From the NCBI RefSeq assembly GCF_014196345.1, contig NZ_JACIDN010000005.1, positions 1 to 64,000 on the forward strand: a DNA stretch of 64,000 nt, given 5' to 3'. The notes below the pieces were generated by a model that did not search any database, was not told the origin of the DNA, and saw only the letters and a program-made list of their open reading frames with translations. This DNA comes from Methylobacterium brachythecii (GTDB taxonomy: Bacteria > Pseudomonadota > Alphaproteobacteria > Rhizobiales > Beijerinckiaceae). The stretch's first letter is position 1. Each line of letters opens with the position of its first letter. Below are positions 34,473-42,534 of the stretch, one piece after another. Made by a program: the position numbers and the translations under genes.

Positions 34473-34726
34473 CGCTTCCATTTGCTGTCTTAAGTTTTCG
34501 TTAAAGCTGACTTGTCGCAAGCAAATGCGATCGTTGCACGATTGATACATCGTTACCGGAAATTCCGATTGAGCCCGCGCTTGAGAAGTTTTTCTGTTTG
34601 AGCTCGAATGTTTCTCGCTAGGATATTGCTGAGTTTGCGGCGGTTCGCATCGATCCGGCCGCGAGATGATGTAGTGACTGGCCGCGCCGAGCGGCCATAA
34701 GAATAGACCAGGGGGCTCGGTTCGAC
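34473..34726. promoter_or_regulatory. Promoter region of the porin gene
   Basis: About 255 AT-richer bases between the hairpin and the porin gene, with no coding frame. Promoter elements could not be placed with confidence. Confidence 0.35.
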
Positions 34727-36016
34727 ATGGCTTACAAGACGACGATGCGCGCAACGACGGCCGTGCTCGCCCTTTTGGCCGCGGGATCTGCTTACGCAGC
34801 CGACGTGCCCTCGGCCGCACCGGCTCCAGTTCCGGCCGCTCCGGAGCACTGCAAGGCGACGATCTCGACTCCCGCCTATGGTCCGACCATCAAGGCAAAC
34901 CCAACCCCGGCCTGCATCGTGTCGCCGATCGGCGACCTCTATATCGGCGGCGCCGTGTCCGGCGTGGCCTATAATTTCTCGCCGCCCTTCAGCCCGAATT
35001 CGGCGACCTTCCCGCTGCCCTTCAATACGGGCCGCGACGAGCAGAATCGGGTCGATTTCACCAACCTGATGGCCACCATCCAGAAGGCCGATGGTCCATT
35101 CCAGTTCTACGTCCAGGCCGGTCTGTATTCGTTCCCGTTGCTCGGCTTCCCGCTCTACTCGTCGTTCGATCAGAATTCGCTGTTCTTCGGGCCGGTGCCG
35201 ATCGCCTACGGCAAGTACCAGATCAACGACGAATGGTCGGTCCAGGGCGGCCGGATGTTCGGCAACATCGGCTCAGAGGGACTGTTTACGTATCAGCGCA
35301 TGAACATCACCGGCGGCCTGCTGTTCAACCAGGAAATCTTCCTGAACCAGGGTGTGCAGGTCAACTATTCGAGCGGCCCGTGGAACGCCTCGGTCGCGGT
35401 GACCGATGGCTTCTTCTCTGGTGAGCTAAACTGGGTCACGGGTCTCGTGACCTACAAGCTCGACGACAACAACACGATCGGCATCAACGGCGGCACCCAC
35501 TTCAGCAAGTTCAACAGCCTCGAACGCGGCTCGAAGTTTCAGTTTGCGACGCCGAACACGCTACAGAACAGCAGCATCGTCAGCGTGAACTATACCTACG
35601 CGAATGGTCCTTTGACGATCACGCCCTATGCCCAGTACACCAGCGTCGAGCGCGACCTGAGCATCGGCAACCCTGGTGCCGAAACCTATGGCGGCGCGCT
35701 TCTCGCGGCCTATAGCTTCACGGACACGTTCTCGCTCGCCGGCCGCGTCGAGTATATTGCCCAGAATGGTAGCCGGTTCAGCCCGCTCGGCGTCAACAAC
35801 CTGCTCTACGGAGCAGGCAGTTCGGCTGTCTCCTATACGATCACCCCGACCTTCAACCTCGACCGCTTCTTCGTCCGCGGCGAGTACTCACACGTCGACC
35901 TCCAAGGCATCCAGATCGGTAATCTGGCCGCCGGGACGCTCGGCACCGGCTTCGGCCGCACCGGCAACGTGAGGAGCCAGGACCGCTTCATGATCGAGAC
36001 CGGCTTCACTTTCTGA
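34727..36016 (+). CDS. Outer-membrane beta-barrel porin
   Basis: A 429-residue secreted protein. The N-terminal signal peptide (TTAVLALLAAGSAYA with cleavage after AYA) is followed by a Pro/Ala-rich linker and many alternating aromatic strands (for example LYIGGAVSGVAYNF, FQFYVQAGLYSF, LAGRVEYIAQNG). It ends in Phe (MIETGFTF), the outer-membrane-protein signature recognised by the BAM machinery. It resembles alphaproteobacterial BBP2-type porins. It may admit small amines next to the permease genes, but its substrate is unknown. Confidence 0.88.
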   Translation: MAYKTTMRATTAVLALLAAGSAYAADVPSAAPAPVPAAPEHCKATISTPAYGPTIKANPTPACIVSPIGDLYIGGAVSGVAYNFSPPFSPNSATFPLPFNTGRDEQNRVDFTNLMATIQKADGPFQFYVQAGLYSFPLLGFPLYSSFDQNSLFFGPVPIAYGKYQINDEWSVQGGRMFGNIGSEGLFTYQRMNITGGLLFNQEIFLNQGVQVNYSSGPWNASVAVTDGFFSGELNWVTGLVTYKLDDNNTIGINGGTHFSKFNSLERGSKFQFATPNTLQNSSIVSVNYTYANGPLTITPYAQYTSVERDLSIGNPGAETYGGALLAAYSFTDTFSLAGRVEYIAQNGSRFSPLGVNNLLYGAGSSAVSYTITPTFNLDRFFVRGEYSHVDLQGIQIGNLAAGTLGTGFGRTGNVRSQDRFMIETGFTF

Positions 36017-36043
36017 ACCGAATACGACTCGTCGAAGTAATTG

Positions 36044-36076
36044 CGGCCCCGGGGCGATCCGGGGCCGTGACTTTTT
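36044..36076 (+). terminator. Rho-independent terminator after the porin gene
   Basis: A perfect 9-bp GC-rich stem (CGGCCCCGG/CCGGGGCCG, loop GGCGAT) is followed by TGACTTTTT, 28 bases after the porin stop. Confidence 0.88.
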
Positions 36077-36479
36077 CGAGCATCGAAGGCACGACCCAAC
36101 CCCCATGGCTCACCGTGGGGGATTATTATCGTTCGAGAGCGGATGAGGATTGGTCTGCCGAATCGACGGGGCCCGGTTCAGGTGCCGGTCGGTCCTTTTT
36201 CGGGACGTACCGCGAATTCGGATCCGATAGGCGCATTGCCGTGATGGATATCCGGCTCGCCGCTGTCGAAGTCCCGCAAGATACGGCTCGGCTGAGTATT
36301 TGCCGAACGGCGTTCCGCCAGCATTTTCAGCGGCCTACGCTCTCATTGCAAAATTCTGCACGGTGCCGCGCTGCATCGTCATTTGCGTGTTGACACGCCC
36401 TCTCCGAAGGCAGAATATTTCTTCCAAAGAATACGACATTCCTTCAAGGAATAGTCGCCAGGGAAGGAAGCACGCCGTC
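36077..36479. other. Intergenic region before the small membrane-protein/permease operon
   Basis: About 400 bases with no supported gene. It probably contains the promoter of the 36480-39780 gene run. The last 120 bases are AT-richer. Confidence 0.4.
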
Positions 36480-36779
36480 ATGCATCGGGATTCCCGCATC
36501 GACGCGATGTTCAATCGCGATCGAACAGCCGCCAGTCTCGCGGTCTTCGTCGTCTGGCTCGTCTACGGTTTTACTTTCTGGATGATGCGCGGCGCTTTCG
36601 CCGAAAGCCACATCCTGCCGGTCATGGCCGGTCTCGGCCTCGTCGTCGTGTTCCTGAACTCAGCTGCCGTCATCGCCATGATCAAACACTACGGCGAGGA
36701 TCGGGATTCGATCTACGGCACCGACATCTACTACCTCGATCGTGCACGGGAAGCACGGCGCGCCAAGGGAGCTGCCTGA
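36480..36779 (+). CDS. Small two-helix membrane protein
   Basis: A 99-residue protein with hydrophobic segments AASLAVFVVWLVYGFTFWMM and ILPVMAGLGLVVVFLNSAAV and a charged C-terminal tail (YYLDRAREARRAKG). The ATG at 36480 begins the compact version; upstream codons are not supported. Its stop overlaps the start of the next small gene (TGATG), and the set leads into an APC permease. Its function is unknown; an accessory role in transport is inferred from the operon. Confidence 0.75.
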   Translation: MHRDSRIDAMFNRDRTAASLAVFVVWLVYGFTFWMMRGAFAESHILPVMAGLGLVVVFLNSAAVIAMIKHYGEDRDSIYGTDIYYLDRAREARRAKGAA

Positions 36780-37171
36780 TGAAGAAGCCATACGAGCCTC
36801 CCAAGCAACCCATCGGCGGCCAGATCTTCGATGCCATCCTGATGTTGGTTCTGGTCTTCATCACGCTCTACCTGCCGCTCTGGTTGAAGCTGGCCGGCAG
36901 CGGTACCTCGACGAAGGACTACACGAACCCGACCTGGCAAGATCTTGGCCAGAACGCCACGATGGTCGAACAGTGGACGAAGCTTGGATTCACGCCCGAG
37001 AAGGCCGCACCAATCATCGGCACCCGATTCGACTACGACCTCAACGTACCGGCCCTAATCATAACCTTCGCGATCATCGTCGGATATTTCGTGTTCATGT
37101 TCGTCTATTCGAACAAGGAATACAAAGAGGTCATTGCCGAGAAGTTTTCTCGGTCGGATTCGACCCGATAA
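36779..37171 (+). CDS. Small two-helix membrane protein
   Basis: A 130-residue protein with a short cytoplasmic tail (KKPYEPPKQP), a transmembrane segment (IFDAILMLVLVFITLYLPLW), an 80-residue likely extracytoplasmic middle and a second segment (LIITFAIIVGYFVFMFVYSN), ending in a charged tail. The start overlaps the previous stop. I do not recognise a family. Its conserved-looking topology next to a transporter suggests a subunit or assembly factor. Confidence 0.75.
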   Translation: MKKPYEPPKQPIGGQIFDAILMLVLVFITLYLPLWLKLAGSGTSTKDYTNPTWQDLGQNATMVEQWTKLGFTPEKAAPIIGTRFDYDLNVPALIITFAIIVGYFVFMFVYSNKEYKEVIAEKFSRSDSTR

Positions 37172-37232
37172 CGCCACTGCGGCCCGCCTGACCGGGAAGC
37201 ATGTTCCTCAGCTCCATACGAGGAGTTCCAAC

Positions 37233-37406
37233 GTGGTCCTATTCATGAATTGGGGGGCCTGGGCGATCGCCTGTGCTCTCGCTTTCTGGATGTTGTTCGA
37301 TCTGGTGAAGACGGATCGAAGCTTCGACGAAGACTACCTGCTGTCATCCGCCGAGGGCGAGATCGTCGACAGCGAAGTTGGCGAATCGGCTGCGAGGGCG
37401 GAATGA
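37233..37406 (+). CDS. Single-helix membrane microprotein
   Basis: A 57-residue protein starting with GTG, supported by GAGGAG 7 bases upstream. One hydrophobic helix (WGAWAIACALAFWMLFDLV) is followed by an acidic tail (SFDEDYLLSSAEGEIVDSEV). The stop overlaps the permease start by ATGA, so it is translationally coupled to the permease and probably works with it. It is too short for confident family assignment. Confidence 0.7.
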   Translation: MVLFMNWGAWAIACALAFWMLFDLVKTDRSFDEDYLLSSAEGEIVDSEVGESAARAE

Positions 37407-38848
37407 ACGAGATGAAAGCTCCGATCGTCGAATTGTCCGAGCCGACGACCCTTCACCCCTCCGTTCGCGATACCGCGGGCTCGAAGAAGATCGCGCTCCT
37501 GCGCGTGCTCGGCCCAGGCCATGTCTGGGCGCTCGGGGTCGGCATCGTCCTCGTCGGCGAGTTCATGGGGTGGAACTTCGCGGTGGGGAAGGGCGGCCCG
37601 GTCGCTGCCCTCACCGCATGCTGGCTCGCCGGCATCCTCTATACCTGCGTCGCGATGATCGATTCCGAGATCACCTCGACGGTCGCCGCCGCGGGCGGAC
37701 AATACGCGCAGGCCAAGCACATCATCGGGCCGCTCGCGGCCTTCAATGTCGGCCTCTACCTCGTGATGGCCTACACGATGCTCGAGGTCTCGAATGCCAT
37801 TGTCACCGGCGATCTGATCGAGGCTTTCGCGACGAATGCCGGCCTGGAGGGCGCGGTCGACAAGCGCGCCTTCATGGTGCTCACCGTGGTGGCGCTGGCT
37901 TTCCTGAACTATCGCGGCGTGCTCGCGACCCTGACGCTGAACCTCGTCATCACCGCCGCGGCCTTCGCGACCATCGTGGTGCTGTTCGTCGCCGCGCAGC
38001 CTTGGGCGCCCGGAGTGGTCCTGAAGCACGGCGACCTGCTCGGTACGTTGCCCTACGGCTCGCTCGGCATCCTGGCGGCCATGCATTTCGGCCTCTGGTT
38101 CTATCTCGGCATCGAGGGCACGACCCAGGCGGCGGAAGAAGTCCGCTCGCCGGCCCGTGCCCTGCCGCTCGGCACTATGGCCGGCATGATGACGCTGCTC
38201 ATCGCGGCGACCATCACCTGGTACGTCTGCACCGGCCTGATGCCCTGGGAGTATCTCGGCCAGGCCGTCACGCCGCTCTACGATGCGGCCCGTCTGACCG
38301 GAAACCGTTGGCTCGAAACCGCTCTGTTCCTCGGAACGCTCTTCGCGACCATCGCCTCGGCCAATGGCTGCATCAACGACGCATCCCGCGCCTGGTTCGC
38401 AATGGGCCGCGACCGCTACATGCCGGTCTGGTTCGGCGCGGTGCATCCGACCTATCGGACGCCTTACCGGGCGATCGTGTTCTTCGCTCCGATCGCGATC
38501 GTCTTCGCGATCTCCACGCCGCTGGACCAGACCATCACCCTGTCGATCCTGTCGGGTCTGCTCGGCTACACGCTGATGGCGCTGTCGATCATCTTGTTCC
38601 GCCGCAAATGGCCGCTCGGAACGATCCCGCGGGGCTACGTCCACCCACTGCATCCGCTGCCGGCGCTGATCCTGCTGACGCTGTGCACGACGACCTACGT
38701 CGCGGTGTTCCTCGGCTATGGGACACAGCTCATGGCGATGATGGCCTTCTACATCTTCGCCTCGGTCTGGTTCGTGCTGCACCGCTACAAGTATGTCCGG
38801 CGCGGCGATCAGTTCACGATGCCCTGGCCGAAGCCTCAGGGGTATTAG
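37403..38848 (+). CDS. APC-superfamily permease (ethanolamine-permease-like)
   Basis: A 481-residue permease with GPGHVWALGVGIVLVGEFMG and WNFAVGKGGPVAALTACWLAG at the N-terminus, FGLWFYLGIEGTTQAAEEVR in the middle and about 12 hydrophobic segments. The GIVLVGEFMGWN region and the EGTTQAAEEV segment resemble ethanolamine/amine permeases of this superfamily. It is coupled to the 57-residue membrane microprotein. Uptake of a small amine is likely in view of the dimethylamine and methylamine pathway upstream; the real substrate is not known. Confidence 0.88.
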   Translation: MNEMKAPIVELSEPTTLHPSVRDTAGSKKIALLRVLGPGHVWALGVGIVLVGEFMGWNFAVGKGGPVAALTACWLAGILYTCVAMIDSEITSTVAAAGGQYAQAKHIIGPLAAFNVGLYLVMAYTMLEVSNAIVTGDLIEAFATNAGLEGAVDKRAFMVLTVVALAFLNYRGVLATLTLNLVITAAAFATIVVLFVAAQPWAPGVVLKHGDLLGTLPYGSLGILAAMHFGLWFYLGIEGTTQAAEEVRSPARALPLGTMAGMMTLLIAATITWYVCTGLMPWEYLGQAVTPLYDAARLTGNRWLETALFLGTLFATIASANGCINDASRAWFAMGRDRYMPVWFGAVHPTYRTPYRAIVFFAPIAIVFAISTPLDQTITLSILSGLLGYTLMALSIILFRRKWPLGTIPRGYVHPLHPLPALILLTLCTTTYVAVFLGYGTQLMAMMAFYIFASVWFVLHRYKYVRRGDQFTMPWPKPQGY

Positions 38849-38855
38849 AGCCAAC

Positions 38856-39539
38856 GTGTTCACCCTCGCAGCATGCGCGGTTCTGGCGGCGGCAGCCTGG
38901 CTCTGCCGTCGCCATTGCGCGCGCGTCGCGAGCGAACGCAGCAGCCTGCTCGAACCGCTCGCCACGCTCTTCGACGAGCCCGCCGATCGTGGTGTCGATC
39001 GGGCGGGTTTCGCCACTCTGACGGGACGCTATCGAGGCCGCCCGATCCACCTGTCGCTGGTTGCCGACTCGCTGGCCTTTCGCCGGCTGCCGCAGCTCTG
39101 GTGCCGGATCGAGGTCAGGGTGCGCATCGGAGGGACGCAGACCCTCAGCATCCTGCGCCGGTCGACGAACGTGGAGTTTTACTCCCCAGCTTCGGACATG
39201 CCCATCCACCACGACGTGCCGGCGGCATGGCCGCAAGACACGCTGATCCGCGGCAGCGAGACGTCGTGGCCTCTGTTGGACCGGCTGGCCATGCCGGCCG
39301 GCACGCTTCTCGCCGATCCTCGGCTCAAGGAGATCCTCGTCACGCCACGGGGCTTGCGGGTCTCGATCCAGGCCTGTGAGGGCGAACGCGGCGCCTACCT
39401 GCTCATGCGGGGAAACCGCTTCGCCTACGAGCAGATCGCTCCTCGGAACCTCCTCGAAACGCTCGATGCCGCCGTCGACTTGTCGGCCGCTCTCCAGCAC
39501 CAGGAATCATGCGATGCGCGTCTTTCGGCCGAACCCTGA
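38856..39539 (+). CDS. Membrane-anchored protein of unknown function
   Basis: A 227-residue protein with one N-terminal membrane segment (FTLAACAVLAAAAWLC) and a soluble remainder containing GRYRGRPIHLSLVADSLAFR and YLLMRGNRFAYEQ. The GTG at 38856, 7 bases after the permease stop, is the best start, though its ribosome site is weak; the ATG further upstream overlaps the permease. No family is recognised. It is in the permease operon and overlaps the next small gene by 26 bases. Confidence 0.65.
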   Translation: MFTLAACAVLAAAAWLCRRHCARVASERSSLLEPLATLFDEPADRGVDRAGFATLTGRYRGRPIHLSLVADSLAFRRLPQLWCRIEVRVRIGGTQTLSILRRSTNVEFYSPASDMPIHHDVPAAWPQDTLIRGSETSWPLLDRLAMPAGTLLADPRLKEILVTPRGLRVSIQACEGERGAYLLMRGNRFAYEQIAPRNLLETLDAAVDLSAALQHQESCDARLSAEP

Positions 39540-39780
39540 TCCGCTCCTCGTTCTCGCCACGGCAATCGTCTTGCCCGGCATGGGACATGTCCTGACCGGA
39601 CGGGCCAATCGAGGACTGGGCTTCGCCCTGTTCACGGTCGTCGGCGCCTGGCTGACCACCCATTTCGCCGCGCCGGATGCCAGCATGATCGGGCGGCATG
39701 CCGCGGGACTCTTCGTATGGGCGCTCTCGGTTCCGGACGCCTATCGCGGCGCGAAGTTGCGCTCGGCTCCAGCGGTTTGA
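39514..39780 (+). CDS. Small membrane protein of unknown function
   Basis: An 88-residue protein with two hydrophobic stretches (LLVLATAIVLPGMGHVLTG and GFALFTVVGAWLTTHFA) and a third weaker one (AAGLFVWALSVPDAY). It resembles small TM2-like or DUF-type membrane proteins with a GxGHxxxGR turn. It overlaps the previous gene and ends the plus-strand run; the T3SS locus begins about 80 bases later in the opposite direction. Confidence 0.6.
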   Translation: MRVFRPNPDPLLVLATAIVLPGMGHVLTGRANRGLGFALFTVVGAWLTTHFAAPDASMIGRHAAGLFVWALSVPDAYRGAKLRSAPAV

Positions 39781-39861
39781 AGATCGAACGGATTCTCGAA
39801 GTCCTACCCTTCAACCAAGCATAAGCGCGGCACTGGCTCGCTCCGCGTCAGGTCGACACGG

Positions 39862-40770
39862 TCACCGACCGATCGGGCCGCCGGCTCCCAAACTCGCTCC
39901 GCCGGGCGGTCCGTAGCCGGAACCGGTCCCGGCATCATTCGGTGTCTCGCGGCCGGACCCATCCTGACGGCCGCGGCCCGCGCCGTCGCCGCCGGCCGAT
40001 CGATAGCGCTCGATTCCCGCGGCGGCCCGCGCTCCATCGGACGGCACGACGGCGTCGTTGGCGACGAGGTCGGCGGGGTCATTGACCATGGCCGCGAGGT
40101 TGGCGCGGTTGGAGCAGCCGAGCGTCGTCTCGAAGTCGTTGTCGTTCACGGAGGGGCCGACGATTGCCAGCGACGGGCATACGGGCGCGGTCCCCGCGTA
40201 TCGCGTCGCAACCACCTCCACGGCCCCTCGACCTCCTCCCCCGGCGACATGGATCTTGAGAGGGTCGACCCCGACTCGCCGGGCCGTCCGCATCGCCGCG
40301 CTCACGGCACCACGGCTGCCACCCCTGAGTTCGAGGTGAAGCGCGTCGAAGCGGCCTCGGCCCGCTTGGGTCAGGAACCCGACCAGACGGCGCTGGTCGC
40401 CGCCGCCCGCTCCGACGACGAGGCTGCTCGGAACCGCTTCCACCAGGGTCTCCTCGCGCTCCTCGCGCGGGATCGGCGGAGGTAACACCAGCGGCGTGCC
40501 GGGCGGTGAGACGCGGTCAGGCTGCTGGACGTAGACGACCGGGCGGGGCGGTCCACCCCGCTGGATGACGACGGCGCGGCCCGGCTCGACCGGGGGGTCG
40601 ACGATGGTGAGGGGCGCCGGCGCGGAAGGCGGCGCAGCGACCGGAACCGGCGCGGACGCGCCCGTACAGGCAGACAACAACCCGGTCAGCGAGGCAGCGG
40701 CGGCCGTATTCCTGAACACGGCCAGGCATCCGGAGGCCTTGGGCGGCATGGTGTTCATCCGGTCGGTCAT
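39862..40770 (-). CDS. cpaD: CpaD-family lipoprotein, T3SS-associated
   Basis: A 302-residue protein with a lipobox (LTGLLSAC) and the CpaD signature CPSLAIVGPSVNDNDFETTL followed by GCSNRANLAAMVNDPADLV. CpaD normally accompanies the CpaC secretin in Tad pili, where it helps outer-membrane assembly. The product is longer than usual CpaD, with a Pro-rich stretch after the lipobox and a Gly/Ser-rich tail. It overlaps cpaC by ATGA and is the last gene of the minus-strand T3SS operon. A pilotin-like role for the secretin is inferred. Confidence 0.85.
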   Translation of the reverse strand: MTDRMNTMPPKASGCLAVFRNTAAAASLTGLLSACTGASAPVPVAAPPSAPAPLTIVDPPVEPGRAVVIQRGGPPRPVVYVQQPDRVSPPGTPLVLPPPIPREEREETLVEAVPSSLVVGAGGGDQRRLVGFLTQAGRGRFDALHLELRGGSRGAVSAAMRTARRVGVDPLKIHVAGGGGRGAVEVVATRYAGTAPVCPSLAIVGPSVNDNDFETTLGCSNRANLAAMVNDPADLVANDAVVPSDGARAAAGIERYRSAGGDGAGRGRQDGSGRETPNDAGTGSGYGPPGGASLGAGGPIGR

Positions 40771-42332
40771 TCGACGCCGAGCCCCGCATCACCCGTGAGG
40801 CCGACGGAGCCCTTGCGCGGCGCGAGGCGGTTCGAGGGCGCCTTCGACACCGTGTTGAGGAGGATGCGGCCGGCATCGGTCGGCGGCGCGGTCCGATCGG
40901 TCGGCGCCTGGATCGCCTGCGCCGAGGTGGCGGCCCTGACGATGTAGGGGGTGACGATGATGACGAGCTCGGTCTCATTCTTCTGGAAGGCACTTGACCG
41001 GAACAGGGCTCCGAGGACCGGCAGGTCGCCGAGGCCGGGAAGCTCTCCGATATTGGTCGAGAAATTCTTCCGGATCAGTCCGCCGATGGCGAAGCTCTGG
41101 CCGCTCGCGAGTTCGACGACCGTGTCGGCCGAGCGGGTGCTGAGCCCTGGGATGGTGGTGCCGTTGATGGTCACGCCGTTGGCAGGCGTCAGCTCGCTGA
41201 CTTCCGGCCGCACCCGGATGTTGATGAGTTTGTTCGACAGGACGGTGGGCTGGAACTCCAGGCTCGCACCGAAGCGCCGGAACTGCACCGAAGTCTGGCC
41301 GAGCGCCTGGGTGACCGGGATCGGGATCTCGCCGCCGGCGAGGAAGCTCGCCTTTTCGCCGGAGATCGCGGTGAGGTTCGGCTCCGCCAGGATCGAGACG
41401 AGACCGTCCTGCGCCAGCGCGTCGAGGGTCGCCGTGATGCTGTTGATGCCGTCGTTGTAGCTCACGCCGATGCGGCCGGCGAAGCTCCCGGTCTGCGGCA
41501 CGGTGCTCCCGCCGGCCGAACCGCCCGAGACCACGCCGAAGCCGACGGCGCCGGCTCGCGCATTGGCGTTGATGTTGATCCCGAACTGCTTGAGCACGCT
41601 GCGGTCCACCTCGGCGACGCGCACCTGCAGGTTGACCTGGAGCGCGCCGGAGATTCGGATGCGGTTGGTGACCGTCGCGCCCTGTCCGAGGAACTGCGCC
41701 GTCACCGCCTTTGCGCTCTCGACGAGGCCAGCATTCGGCAACGAGCCGCTCAGCACGGCGCCGTTGGGCGTGTAGGTCACGCCGATCTTGTAGTCGCCGA
41801 CCTCGCTTCTCAGGAGGTCGCGCAGGTCCTGGATCGGCTGGGTCACGGAAAGCCCGTACTCAGCGACGGGTTCGCCGGCTTCGTCGAGGGCGAACAGGCT
41901 CGTGCGTCCGGGCTTCTTGCCGAAGACGAACACCACCTGGTTCGAGGGGGTCTGGATGTCGGCGATGGACGGGTCGGCGACGAAGATGGAGGCTGCCGGT
42001 CGCGCCAGGCGCAGGGTCTGGCCGCGCGATACGTTCAGCGAGATCTGCCCGCGTGAGGGCGAGACTTTCCCCGCCTCAGGCGCGTTCGGATAGAAGCGCT
42101 GCGCGGTGGCTGCGCCCGCCGTCCAGGTCGCCCTCGGCTTGAACTGCGACGTCGCCTCCAGCGCCCGCGCGTTGTCGGGCCATGCGGGGACGAGACCAGC
42201 GTCGCGGATCGGTTCGGGGCCAGCCTGAGCAGCAGCCGCGACCAAGCTCGCGGCGAGGCCGATGACGAACCGCAGCCGCAGGACGATCTCCCAGCGCCGG
42301 CCATGGCCGAACGCGAAGGCTCGCGGGATCAT
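40767..42332 (-). CDS. cpaC: Secretin of the Tad-pilus type (CpaC/RcpA family) in the T3SS locus
   Basis: A 521-residue outer-membrane secretin. After a signal peptide (FVIGLAASLVAAAAQA) comes a CpaC-type N-domain (VADPSIADIQTPSNQVVFVF), then a BON-like part and the secretin pore. The pore carries VPVTQALGQ-like IPVTQALGQTSVQFRRFG, RPEVSELTPANG and LPGLGDLPVLGALFRSSAF. It lacks the N0/N1 ring found in typical SctC, which is instead encoded at 51215-51997. It should form the outer-membrane channel of the injectisome. It lies about 200 bases after sctU and overlaps cpaD. Confidence 0.9.
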   Translation of the reverse strand: MIPRAFAFGHGRRWEIVLRLRFVIGLAASLVAAAAQAGPEPIRDAGLVPAWPDNARALEATSQFKPRATWTAGAATAQRFYPNAPEAGKVSPSRGQISLNVSRGQTLRLARPAASIFVADPSIADIQTPSNQVVFVFGKKPGRTSLFALDEAGEPVAEYGLSVTQPIQDLRDLLRSEVGDYKIGVTYTPNGAVLSGSLPNAGLVESAKAVTAQFLGQGATVTNRIRISGALQVNLQVRVAEVDRSVLKQFGININANARAGAVGFGVVSGGSAGGSTVPQTGSFAGRIGVSYNDGINSITATLDALAQDGLVSILAEPNLTAISGEKASFLAGGEIPIPVTQALGQTSVQFRRFGASLEFQPTVLSNKLINIRVRPEVSELTPANGVTINGTTIPGLSTRSADTVVELASGQSFAIGGLIRKNFSTNIGELPGLGDLPVLGALFRSSAFQKNETELVIIVTPYIVRAATSAQAIQAPTDRTAPPTDAGRILLNTVSKAPSNRLAPRKGSVGLTGDAGLGVE

Positions 42333-42534
42333 CGCCGAGACCTAGATCGCGACGCAGCGAGGACGTGGCAAATCGGCCGTTGCCGCCGGAACGTCCACCG
42401 GTCGCATATCCTACCCCCTCGCGGCGTTTTGCCTTGCTCGGAGGACAGTCCTGTCGAGCGAGTGTGACACCGGGATTACAGAGCCAGCCTCCCATCGAAG
42501 GCGGCAAGCCTACGTGACAGATTCACCACGCCGA

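Noticed and set aside
39862..42332. Reading the secretin and CpaD genes as a Tad pilus locus
   Set aside because: No other Tad component is present in the window, and the genes are at the end of a continuous sct gene run on the same strand.
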